The position numbers were made by a program, and so were the translations under genes. From assembly GCA_023374045.1 (NCBI GenBank), contig CM041777.1, positions 84,128,300-84,192,299 of the forward strand: 64,000 nt of DNA, written 5' to 3'. The notes under the pieces were generated by a model. The model had not been told where the DNA came from and searched no databases. It saw nothing but the letters and a program-made list of their open reading frames with translations. Shown piece by piece: positions 20,201 to 31,396 of the stretch. The number at the start of each line of letters is the position of its first letter. Within the stretch, counting starts at the first letter, position 1. The DNA is from Limonium bicolor (lineage: Eukaryota > Streptophyta > Magnoliopsida > Caryophyllales > Plumbaginaceae).

Positions 20201-23200
20201 GGCCGCAAGATACTCAGTTGTACTGCTGACGGGTAAACTATTTAGTTTCCCTCCTGCTGATTAAGCTTTTAATTCTCTCCTTAGGGATGTAATTCGTCTT
20301 GTGATTTAAAAGTAGAATCATTCTGTTTTGCTGCTCCGAAAGAACTCAAGCTTAGACACCATGACAAATTTTTCGGATGGAAGATTTACTAAACCTAGGG
20401 TAGTTTTTCCTTGTACTTATCAATATTTTTTTTTATTAATTCTTCATTTCGTATATATATTTTGAAAAAAAAGTTGGTTGCCCTTTAGGTGTGTTTCCCT
20501 CCGGGATATAGTTTTAACAGAGAATGGTTTTCATGCTGGACGGTGTCATCGTCTTACTGCATCCGATGGGATTGTCTGTGGCATGGATGCTGATTCAAAT
20601 CTGGAAATTGTTGTCTCTGTTGGAAGGGTATGAAAGTCATGTACTTTCTCAATCATATGAATGTTGATAACTCTAAAACTTTTTTTAATAATGGCAGACC
20701 TGTATCTATCGCTGTTCTTTCTTTCCTAGGACATGAAGATAAGTATGTTCAATCTTACTGATGGGAAGCTCTCCAGATCATTTAGGCAGATAGAAGACTT
20801 TGGTGAGCCAATAAACGTATATTACTCCAACCTATTATATATATATATATATATATTAGTTCATCTTGTGATCTATATCTTTTTCTTGAACATATATTTC
20901 TTTTGCAATCGGCAGATAACCATGGACCGAAGCTTGAGCTACATTCTCTGTTCCTACTCCAATAAGTCGATCTGTCTGTATGATTTGAGCACGGGGCAAA
21001 TGGTTGCTCAAGCATCGGGGCATGGCCAAGTTGTAACTGGGGTCATGTTTTTGCCTGATTGCAGGCGTGTAATATCGGTGCGTTATTTACTTTTACCATG
21101 TATTTCTCTTTCAAATTTCATCAGTTTGATGTGCACTTTATATACCCCTCCTTGAAGTGAGAGAAGTGAAACAAGGTCATGATTTGAAAGCTCTCTTAGT
21201 ATTTAGGTTTGATCACTTTTGCCACATTTCAGCTTTTTATGGACAATGAAACCTTCACTCTGTGTTTCCTAGTTAACCTTAATCTTATCCATAAAACTAG
21301 GTTGAAACTGCATAGGGTTGAGAGTTTGTTAGTATATATTCTTGGTTTGTATCTTTTCCGTTTCTTTGAAGTTGAGCTTAAACATTTAGTCTCGAGGAAT
21401 GGTACAAAACTTCTTGTTATATGTGTTGAAACATCCAGGTAGGTGGAGATAGCAGTATGTTTGTGTGGAAGATCCCTAGTTCAGTTGCTTCGAGCATGTT
21501 GCAGAAGACAATGGAGAAATATGAACACGTATCTCCACTAAGAAAGATGCAGCTGGTGGCATTAGATCAGTTGATGGTTCAAGGAGAAGAAAATCATGAA
21601 TTTAAAGTTGATACGAAAGATACATCTGCCTCAGAAAACCTCAATGAAGTAGGTCATAGAATTTTGTCTGATGGGGAGACTCCTCATTTTGATCCGCCCT
21701 TTAACTTCAATGCCTCAAGATTACCAAAATGGGCAAGAGCCAAAGTCAAAAGTTCGGATATCATTGCAGTGTCTGATACAGCTTCTTCTTCTTCTTCATT
21801 GGTATATTTCTTTCTGTACTTGGAGAACATGCTCTCTTTCTTCTGTGAATGTGCAATCTTGACACAGTTTTATTTAGCTTTTGGACAGTCTGCTCATTTT
21901 TCCCATTGGAAGTTATCTGGATAGTACTGCATCGTGGTTTTGCCATTTGATTTAGCTAGTGAAGGTGTCTGCAATATCGGCCTGACTGCTACGCCTGTTG
22001 ATTAGGATCATTCTTGGAACTCTGTGCTGTTTAATAATTGTTTGAAGCACTGATAGAGTTTCTCCATGGCAATTAATGATTTGTGCCATTTTAAAATCGT
22101 CATGCATGCAACATTGTTTCTGAAGTTCATTGGAGGATCATTTTAAGTTATATCTCTTTACAGTCTACTCTCTGTTTTCTGGTACCAGAATGATGATGAT
22201 AAATATGCATCTTCTGGCATTGTCAATGGTGCACTGTGTCATGCTCAAAATTCACATGAATGTGACTTACAAGATCGTCAATCAGTCTGTCAAGAAGACA
22301 GCACAGATTCACCAATGACAGACGGGCCCTGTAGGTTTGTAGTCAATATTACCTTGTTATCTATCAAAGTGTCTTAATTCAGATCGACACTCATGATCAA
22401 ATTTATGTTTTGTCAGCTTTTCTCGGAACAAGGACAAGTGTTGGCACAGAATTCACACAGTTTGTCTTGATCTTCTAAGCTCTCCAGAGCTTTATGGAGT
22501 AACCGATAATAAAACTGCCATTGTAAATCGGAGTAAGCGCAGTGACATTGAATTCTGTTGTTGCTTCTTACTATTAAAACTTTCTTGCCACATTTTCCGT
22601 GATATCAGAGAAAGAAACTCCAAGGCTTATGAAATAAACTATGCCCGATCTTAACTATGTTAGTTGCAGAACTGCGATGTAATTATATATCTTTTTGTTT
22701 GGTCAGTGAATGAATCTGATCATCATTAATAGATTATCCAAATAATTTTTTATACTTATGTAATGCGCATGAAAATATGACGAGCTGATACATGTTCCAT
22801 ATATTGAAATCCCTCAGCGGAGATGGGGACCTCTGGAGATCAGAATCCGACTTCTTCCAGAACCTTAACAGATATGAGTCACCTGGCTTCACAGTACACC
22901 ACGCCCAGGCTGAGCAACAGCTGGTGAGGGGTGGAGAAGCTGTGGATATGAAGGACGACACAAAGTCAAACTACAATAGCATTCTGAGTGGGGGGATTTA
23001 TCAATATCAAGCTAATGATCCAAGTGCATGTAAGCATGGTTCAGCTGATACGCAGCATCAGTCAAGTGGTTGCAAGGGGAATACAGTTTTGCGGACCCAG
23101 GACAATACTGCAGTATTCCTGGGCGACGATCTATTCAACATAAATTTTGGCAGCTCATCAGAAACGCTACAGGTCAATATAGTCCATGAGCATACAAGGC

Positions 23201-25368
23201 ATTGTTTTCAATTCTTGTGATCAACCTGTTTTCTTTCCGTTTCATTCATTTTACGTGATGCTGGTTCTTCTCAAAGGCTCCCGTAAATTTCTGTCTCCTT
23301 GTTATTCGTGCTGAAGGCAAATGTCTTGCTATATGTGTTTCCGTCTACTGATTGCTCATTGTTATATTGTCTTCCTGCACTTTTTAGTTGCAAAGTAAGC
23401 AATGCCCTCCTTTAAAAAGACGCCACTCGTCTCGATTTTCACTGAGGCAGGACTATGTTCAAGGTTTCAAGAAGCCATTCCAAGATGCTGGAGTTGGAAT
23501 GTTCAAGCATGGGGATAGTTTTCCTACTCAAACTACTTCTGAAGGCATGCCATTTGAGGTAAGGCCAGATCCATTGGATTCAGCTCAATATAAGTTTATT
23601 ATGCCTAGTCCAGAGATTAGAAGATATGAAACCAGAATTGGGTCCATTCCAATAATACGGTCTTTCATTTTTCCATCCAACTGAGGATAATAAGCTTTGA
23701 GGCCAGTTTTCAAGCTCAGTTGGTTTAGGTGTTTGGTTTTAAACAGTCACGAGGTGTGACTAATGCTACTAAAGCTTATTTGTGAAAATTGGTGCTAAGG
23801 TCGATCTGTGGTAAATAGTATTAGAGTTAAGAGACAAAAGGTATTCACATGGTGTGTTTTAATGGTCAGTTTTCTAGCTCAATTTGTTTAAGATAATAAG
23901 CTTAGGGTCAATTCCAAGAATGAGGTCTTTTCTTTTTTGGTCCAACATAGGATAATATAAGATTAGAGGCCAGTTTTCAAACACAATTGTATTAGGAGCT
24001 GGGTTGCTGAACAGTGACAAATGTTACTGAACCTAACTTTTGACAAATGGTATTAGAGTTAAGTGACAATTGGTATGCACAGGATTTGAAGTGTTTTGAG
24101 GCCAGTTTTCATGCGCAGTTTGTTTAGGATAATAAGCGTAGAGGGTTGATTCCAAGTTTCCAACCATAAAGTCTTTCCTTTTTCGGTTCAGCTGAGGATA
24201 ATAAGCTTAGACGTCAGTTTTAAAGCTCAACTGGTTTAGAAGTTTGGTTGTTGTACACACAGTCACGAGGTGTGACAAAAGGTATTAGAGTTGAATTGTG
24301 ACAAATGTGAATCAAATGGTATTCACAGGATTTTCAAGTGTTTTAGGCTCTACCAATAAGGATTGCACATTGGCATGAATGGGCTTTTATTCTGTTCTGG
24401 TCGGTATCCAACAAGTTTCATGTCCGACACTTATTCTGAAGGTATCTCTGAGCGTGGAACTGTGTAATATCTCTGAATCTCATATTAGAAGATGGGGAAC
24501 ATATAGGGGAACGAGGTGCCTCCCACATCTAGGTAGAGGTGATAATGAGTTTTAAAGTTATTTTCAGATCTGAAAGACTAGGAAGTTTCGTTATCGAACT
24601 GTCTATATAAGGGCATAGTAATTTTAGAGCTAACATGTAGTTAAATATAACTCTTTGTTCATGGCCCTGAATTTGGTGAAGTTCAGGGGCACGCTCAGAT
24701 TTCTTGAGAAGTTTTGCCTATCTGCTTTTACATAAATGAGAAACTAGAATTGAAGCTATACACGTGTTGAATGAATTTTGTAGGACAAATCTTGATTGGT
24801 ATATATATCTTAATCAGTATGTACGATCTGGCTTGTTTTGAACAGACGGACTTAACGACTGTGATGCGCAATACTCTGATATTGGTACAAATAATGAACT
24901 ATTCTGATTCGGTCTCTTTAATAGGAGCGGAGGAGATTAGAATCAGAGAAGATCCCACCATGTCCCGAACGCAATCTTGTGGCGGATAGTTGCATAACTG
25001 GATTCTCCATGCAAAGTAGCCCAGAAAATGTTGAACAAGCAAACAAGAAAAGGGGGATTAATACTTGCGGAGAAGACCAAGCAGGCATGGAGAATATGTT
25101 TTCATGTAACGAAGCACTAATCAACTTGGCAAACGCGGCTAAAGTCGCTTTTGAATCATTCTCCAAGTTGCAGGCGGTATCATCAGCTTCAAATTACGGT
25201 GGTGATATGTCATATCAACCAGAGCGCCATTTGTACAGTAAAGCGAAAGAGTTGGTTCCTCTAATAGCGGAGCATGTAGAGAGCTTAGCAAAGCTGGTTA
25301 ACTCCAGCACCAGATCGGGTCAGGCAACTCATTCTGACGAAAGCCGGTTAAAAAAGCAGAAACGTTGA
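14270..25368 (+). CDS. WD40-repeat protein of the MABP1/WDR62-like plant family, about 20 exons
   Basis: Exons supported by GT-AG sites and matching phase: 14270-14365, 14483-14704, 15926-16034, 16146-16525, 16631-16683, 17116-17362, 17472-17527, 17719-17980, 18076-18239, 19914-20055, 20134-20232, 20489-20627, 20730-20816, 20916-21077, 21439-21801, 22189-22334, 22417-22532, 22818-23172, 23388-23558, 24925-25368 (stop TGA). Total is near 1,270 residues. The N-terminal two thirds is a long WD40 propeller region: KPLSCVAVSLDGRFVAAGE, CLAFSPD, DGYICLWDIH, SCSADGVIRLWDL, YLLASGGRDRVIHIFDVQR, CSYSNKSICLYDLSTGQMVA and DSSMFVWKIP. The C-terminus has a helical module (NEALINLANAAKVAFESFSK, then LVPLIAEHVESLAKLVN). 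Animal relatives are JNK/mitotic scaffold proteins; the plant role is not inferable here. Two frame breaks are seen: one base short at the G run 16426-16429, and one near 19930 (gcagaattc). One join, 22532 to 22818, has mismatched phase, so a small exon near 22607-22660 may be missing from this model. No in-frame stops lie within the other exons. The gene is probably active, with the breaks likely sequence errors. Confidence 0.9.
18240..19913. other. Large intron of the WD40 gene with inserted repetitive sequence
   Basis: This intron is 1.67 kb, while most others in the gene are 80-400 bp. From about 18300 to 19850 the composition changes to a mixture without WD40 homology: it contains a GCTGACCTAA duplication near 18372-18388, a TATATATA tract near 19223 and a stretch at 19240-19380 whose minus strand has an open frame. 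It is probably an inserted transposon remnant, but I cannot identify family or ends. Confidence 0.45.
23683..24330 (+). repeat. Diverged direct repeats in the last intron of the WD40 gene
   Basis: A core with GGATAATAAGCTTAGA followed by GCCAGTTTTCAAGCTCAGTT and TGGTTTAG recurs about five times (near 23683, 23890, 23948, 24093-24150 and 24192), together with CAGTCACGAGGTGTGAC at about 23744 and 24263. The copies differ by many substitutions and are spaced 50-250 bp apart. They lie in the 1.37-kb intron between 23558 and 24925. Confidence 0.75.
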
Positions 25369-26000
25369 ACTTGACACTTTACTTTGCAGCATTAGGCAGG
25401 CATATCCTGTCAAATTCATTTTGATGTAATTATGATGAGTAGTTGCAAGGATGCTTGAGAAAAGAAAGTTGTTTATTTCTTTTATCAGTTTTAAGTGTCT
25501 CTCATTGTATTGCAACTCCAGTTTGCAAATGTCAGTAAAAGCGGCGGTGTAATAGGTTCTTTGGTTATGGTAATGCCATTTTTCTTACTCAATTTTAGGG
25601 TTGGGTTTGTGAGAAATTGACTGACTCTGTTGCCTTAGATCAGGTGGGTTGTAGCGGTAGCCAAGGGGAACCCACCAAAGTTACTAAAATCCCTGTTGAG
25701 ATTTGAAAAGTAAGATAAAAGCCCACCAAAGTTAGCTAATAACCCTGTTAAGCAAGCATGATGACCTGGAGCAGTAACCGGTATAAATCTCATCAGGGGC
25801 AATCAGGGTCACAAAATATGATTAGGTTAGGAACAATACAACAAAGATTTGTGCGTAGATATGGGTGGGGGCCAAAGCAAGAAGAATATGTCATAGTAGT
25901 ATGACAATTGGGAAGAGACCCATAGTGAAAACCCTAAAAGCACTTCACTACCAGGTGTAAAGAGAGAATAAGCCATTCATTCAATTCGACCGGTCACTGA
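25369..26000. other. 3' flank of the WD40 gene
   Basis: This is AT-rich trailing sequence. The WD40 transcript probably ends before about 25620. A short direct duplication with CCCACCAAAGTTA...CCCTGTT occurs at about 25671 and 25717. No other gene is seen. Confidence 0.4.
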
Positions 26001-29000
26001 ATTCAAACAGGGAGGTGGGTTTTGATTTTGAGGGCTCCATCTCCATCTCCTCCCTTGAAAAAGAAAAAGGCACCCTCTTCCTCAAAGGAAGAGAAAGGTA
26101 GAACTTGGGGATCTTTCTTTGCTAGTGTGAGGATGCGCTGCTCTTTTTTTTTTTTTGCCTTTTGTTCTTTCTTTCATCTCCAAACTTGTCTTTTTCACTT
26201 TTTCCCAAGCATATACAGATGGCCTGAGTGAGTAGGGTAAGACATTCACCACTTTATCAGCATTAAGTGCGAAGGTCCAAAAACTATTAAATTTGTAAGG
26301 GAAGAGAGAACTAAACAGAGAAGAAGAAGAGCTAGGTCCGACTGGTCTGATGTATGCTCTGAATACCCTACCTAGTCACCTTAGCACTCTCTGATGATTT
26401 TCATGCAGAGACTTAAATATGGAAAGAAGGAAACTGACTGGTGTCGCGATATACTAGTATATGTTCTGGTGATTCCAATGCGCACAGTGTGCTTGAAATG
26501 AAGGATTGATTACTAATTATACTGGCAATGTCTCAGCAAGCACTCAGAGGTAACATATATAGTAGTAGTATATTTAATTAATTCCAAAAAAAAAGAGAAG
26601 AAACAGTACAAAACTAAAACAAAAACAGAAATTTTGTTTTTTTTTTATTTCCTCGTAAATCCCCAAATTGTTAGTGATAATGCTAAAATAGTTCTTTCTT
26701 CTCTTTAAATTACGACCTCTTTTTTCCTTCCTTTTGTTTCTTTTAATGAGAGCTTTATTTAATCTTATTGTCCCTTTGCTGCTTTAGTAACATGACAAAA
26801 ATATTTTCTTGGGATTCCTTCACTGCTCTCTCCTTTTGATCATCATGTTTTTGTTCTTTGCGTGATCATGGATCGATCATCCTGATGAAATTAAGAGTTT
26901 TCCTCCGCCCGCCCAAGAACTCTTAACCCCTATTGGACGATCAGTGCACCACCGCTAGCTATATGCAATTTCTTTTTCAGTTATCCATGAGTAGAATAAG
27001 TGGCAATAAATGACCCACAAATATGGATACAAGAATTAAAACCCATATATCAAAACACACGGGCAAATGTAAACGCGTGTTTGTGGATTGCTATACTTGA
27101 TGGATCTGATCTAATTGATTACATGTTTCACCATGAGTTGTTTTTTTTTTTTTTATATGATATAGTAAAGAAAAGAACTTGCTTTAGTATTTTTGTACTG
27201 ATATGATTTATGCTTTTTATCTGCGTGCAGTGCAGTGCAGTGCAGTGCAGGTGTAGACCCATCTGGTTTTGGTGGTGTCTAAATCTAGTGTTGGTATGTG
27301 TTTGTCTGTTACTGCTGTGGTGGTGGGTTGGGGGGTTTCATATATCATTCTCATTCCCTCTTCTTCTATTCTTATGTTCTCTATTTTTAAAATTGAAAAC
27401 AAACTCATGATCTTTCAACTTCCAACCAATTAACAACATTACAACAACACAAAACAAAACAAACAAAAGCACAAACACATATATTGTTTCAGTTCAGATA
27501 TAACAACAACAGCACTAGCTAGCACTGTATATATCTGTAAGATAGCAGAGTCTTTGTTGTTGTTGGTCTTGCCTTGCGGGTTTTTCTTTATTATTGAGAA
27601 TTGTGGGGATCATAAGCAGCTGGGAGGAGGACAGAAGATGTGTTTTTTTGTTCTCTTTTCAGCTTTTGCTGCCACCAAAAAGGGTGAAACAAAAGAAAGA
27701 GCCAAAGCTCTTTGCCGCGCGCACAGATGAGATGATGCTGCAAGTAAGGTTTGTGTTGTGTGTGAATAAAGCTTCAAAAACAAGCATGCATGCTTTTCTT
27801 TTTTTGCTCTTTTAGATGGGGTCCAAATTTGAATGATCCATTTTCTCCTTTATTGTTCTGCTGCGTATAGTAATAGTATTAGTCATTTCTGCTGCTTGCT
27901 CCTGATGAGAATAAAAATTGAATAATGTCTCAAGAAACGAGCTTTTTAGAGAAAAAAAAAAAAAAAGATCGATAAAAACACAAAGGTAGGGTTGGAAACA
28001 ATGAAAAGGACAGTTGTATATGTTTACTCTGGGGGCCTCATTGATCAGTTTTTGTTCATTATTGTAGCATCCAAAAATTCTTCTTCCTTTCCTTACTTCC
28101 AATTCTTCTTCTTCCTTTTTTTTATATTCCCCTGTCCCTTGTAGAAGATGTATAATTTTTGTTACCTCTGTTTGCTTTTTTTTTTAGTATAACCGTTAGC
28201 ACAATATACTCTAGGGAAGACGACATTTGATGAAGATCATTGACACTAAACTCAGACACTACAATTAATACTTGTTCAGACCAAATCACTTTCACTTCAG
28301 CATTTTAATTTGAAGGATAAGTTCCTTGAAAAAGGATACTTAAAGTCACTAAAAAAATATGGATGGATGGACAAGTCTTGTGTGAGTTTTGCTCAGCGGC
28401 TAAGAGCATTCAGTTACCTTTAGTAGTTTAGTTAGACCTTATTCTTAGGTATCATATCATCTTTTCTCATAAGATTACATATTTAGTTGCACTTGGTTAC
28501 CGGACAAATCTTTGAGTGCATCTAACCTTAAACTAATTTTTACTTGTATTGTACTTTAAAGTTCACTTGAACCTTTCACTGTATTTATTTTTCATATATT
28601 GAAGTTTGAACTCTATATACTTACACTTTATTGTATGTGTACATGAATCTTTCACTATATTTAACTGCAACTTGTTCCACATGACCTCAATTGTACGTAT
28701 TTATATATATTTGGATAACAATTTAATTAGTGATTTTTGTCTTTCACATTTTGATGTTTAGTGCTATAACTCTGAACAATAAACCAAAAAATAAAAACAT
28801 AAATGGGTTTTACAACTTTAGAGTTGCCATATAAGATATCTATTAAAGGTGTTAATTTCGTAGCTAAAAGCTTCCTAAGGAATACCTAGGATATCTTTTA
28901 AGGAGCCATTCGCTCGCATTTTACTTTATTCTATGTTCACCAAAACATTTCTTGCATTTACAGGTGTTTAGATGCCGCAGCGCAGATGGAGGTTATTTAC

Positions 29001-30097
29001 ATTCTATACTTTTTTTAATTAATGTTGACGTGGCAGCTGGAAGTATAGTAGATGGAGAGCTGTGTCTGCTAATTTGTGATCCATGAATTTGCAACATTTA
29101 ATAGATGAATGAGATGCACTATTACTGCTGACAAAGAGAAAAAACAGGGAAACAAGTGCCAAACCAAAATGATGAGTTTTGGCGACACTTGTGGAATTAA
29201 GACGACCACAATACATAAATGTTCAATGTATGTTTCCCTTTTCCTCGAAGGAAATAATAAAGTTAATTAATAGTGTACGAGTCTAATTTAGCAATCTTAT
29301 GTAGCTAATATACTCTTAATAAGATATGCGGAAACTTAATATTTGTGGATTGTGCATTTTGTCATTATAGCCCGTATCATCATTAATGTTTTAGCACATG
29401 CATGTCTTTTATTTTAATTAAGGAGAGCACATGCATTTTAATCCCAACAGAAAAGCCAAAATCTGAGAATTTGGAGACGGAAGTGCTTTAGTGGCATATT
29501 GAATTAGAGAGGGAACAAAAGAAAATAAAAGAGGTCTTCGAAAACAAAATTAGGATTCTGGGTCGGGTTGTGGTGGTGCACAGAATCTGTAAATCAAATT
29601 ATTCTATACAAATATGAAATCGATCATACTGGAGAGATCTTTCTTTTTCATTTATTTTCCTGTAAATTGCCAAATATGCCCCTCCGATTTTTATATTTCG
29701 TTCGTACATCTTTTATGTATGTCTACGATATTTAGTACATTATATTGTGTATGCATTATATACAGTTACTAGCACAGCTAAATTAATATTGAATCCACTG
29801 TGGGAATGCCCTTAAAAAAGACCCCGCTCTGTATTGTTTGATATCAGTGTTTTTAGTAATATCATGATTGAAAAATAACCTAGGACTAACGATTTTTATT
29901 TGGCTTTTTGATTGTGTAGAATTTCCAAATATATATTTTTATTATTAAATAATCTTTTTAGTGGTTATTCCCTATTAAAAACTATAATTTATGTCACTTA
30001 ATAAACATGCGGGATCGTAGTGTTCATCTTATACATTAAAAAATAGTTCTTAAATTTGTGCTATTGGAAACTAATTTTTTGCAAACTCATTATCTCT
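26001..30097. other. Intergenic DNA, 4.1 kb, no gene identified
   Basis: I found no protein domain, tRNA, snoRNA or known microRNA signature on either strand. It contains A/T homopolymers (for example 26145-26156, 27139-27152, 27949-27966), a GTGCA repeat (27226-27250) and purine- and pyrimidine-rich patches resembling untranslated leader DNA at 26020-26340 and 27590-27760. Open frames here are short and lack structure. Confidence 0.45.
27226..27250. repeat. (GTGCA)n microsatellite, about five copies
   Basis: The pentamer GTGCA is repeated in tandem in otherwise non-repetitive intergenic DNA. Confidence 0.9.
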
Positions 30098-31290
30098 ATC
30101 AGACCGTCGAGTGTGCACGCCGCCTGCACAATGGTCTGTGCAGTCCATCTATGTGGCAGTGCTGACTGGACCGGTTATCTAGTAAATAAGTGAGAATAAA
30201 ATATATACAAACTTTAAATGGTTGTAACTTTTGAAATATAAATCCAAATAGAAAAATTTTGTACCATTTTCATCTAAATTCAAGCTCTTCAAAACAAGAC
30301 CAATCATGGATATGTTTTGAAAATTTATATTAATTACATGTATATATCATATATAATATCATATATATATATATCAATGAGACTTATGATTCATAAAATC
30401 ATTTTAGTGTATCATTGTAAAAACATAACATCATTATAGTGTATCATAATATCAATTTTAATGAATCATAATATCAAAATTAATGAATCATATCTTCATT
30501 TTAGTGTATCATCGTAAACATATAAGAACAAATTTTTTTACACAATAATACAAAAAAATAATACTTTGTATGTACGAAAAATACATGATTCACTATAAGG
30601 TTTAAATACACCATAAAACAATAATAATACACTACAAAACAATAATGATTTTTATCGGTTTTCGAAGTTTGTTATCTAATTCACCACTTATTAGTTAATT
30701 AATCATAATATCAATCTTAATAATCATAATATCAAAATCAATGAATCATATCTTTATTTTTAGTGTATCATCGTAAACATATAAATATAAAAAATTCAAA
30801 CAATAACAACACAAATAATATTTGGTATGTATGAAAAATACATGATTCATCATATAAGATTTAAATACATCATACAACAATAATACCACTACAAAACAGT
30901 ACTTTTTTTTAATCGGTTATGAAGTTTGTAATCTAATCACCATTATTACATAATTAATCATACTATCAATTTTAATGAATCATAATACAAAATTAATGGA
31001 TCATATTATCATTTTAATGTTTTTCATCGTATACATATAAAAATAATTTTTTTAAAAAGTTGTCAAAACATATTCATGATTGATCTTGTTTTGAAGAGCT
31101 TGAATTTAGGTGAACAATGATATACTTTTTTTTTCATTTTGGACTTATATATTAAAAGTTACAACCATTTAAAGTTAATATAAAAAAGCCAGTCCAGTCA
31201 GCAAAACAGTCCAGTCAGCAACTGACTGACACTGTCAAAACAGTGTCTCGTTCCTAAAATACGTGCGGACAGCCGTGCCATCGAATTCGC
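30098..31290. mobile_element. Non-autonomous inverted-repeat element with three internal direct repeats
   Basis: Left arm about 30098-30330 and right arm about 31050-31290 are inverted copies. Shared words include TTCAAGCTCTTCAAAACAAG (left, about 30281) with its reverse complement at about 31088, AACTTTAAATGGTTGTAACT (left, about 30211) with its complement at about 31155, and CTGACTGGAC near both outer ends. The outermost 70 bases match poorly. The interior has three direct copies with a spacing of about 255 bp, marked by AATGAATCATATCTTCATTT and TATCATCGTAAACATATAA (about 30482, 30736, 30994). No coding capacity and no confident target duplication were seen. Long inverted arms are compatible with a Mutator-like non-autonomous element. 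Confidence 0.7.
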
Positions 31291-31396
31291 CTATCTTATA
31301 TAGAACATAAAAAGAGATTTTATTGTTATAATTAATATATTTCCTTAAAACCACTCTCATTATCTCATATTTTTATATGTAGTGTGATATTAGATA

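Noticed and set aside
26022..26231. Small basic/Phe-rich open frame (PSPPLKKKKAPSSSKEEKG)
   Set aside because: Low-complexity purine and T runs create it; no start context, intron or family evidence.
26001..30097. MicroRNA or tRNA gene in the long intergenic region
   Set aside because: I looked for common conserved plant microRNA cores and for the tRNA GGTTCGAATCC-type box on both strands and found none; a structural scan would be needed to exclude non-conserved ones.
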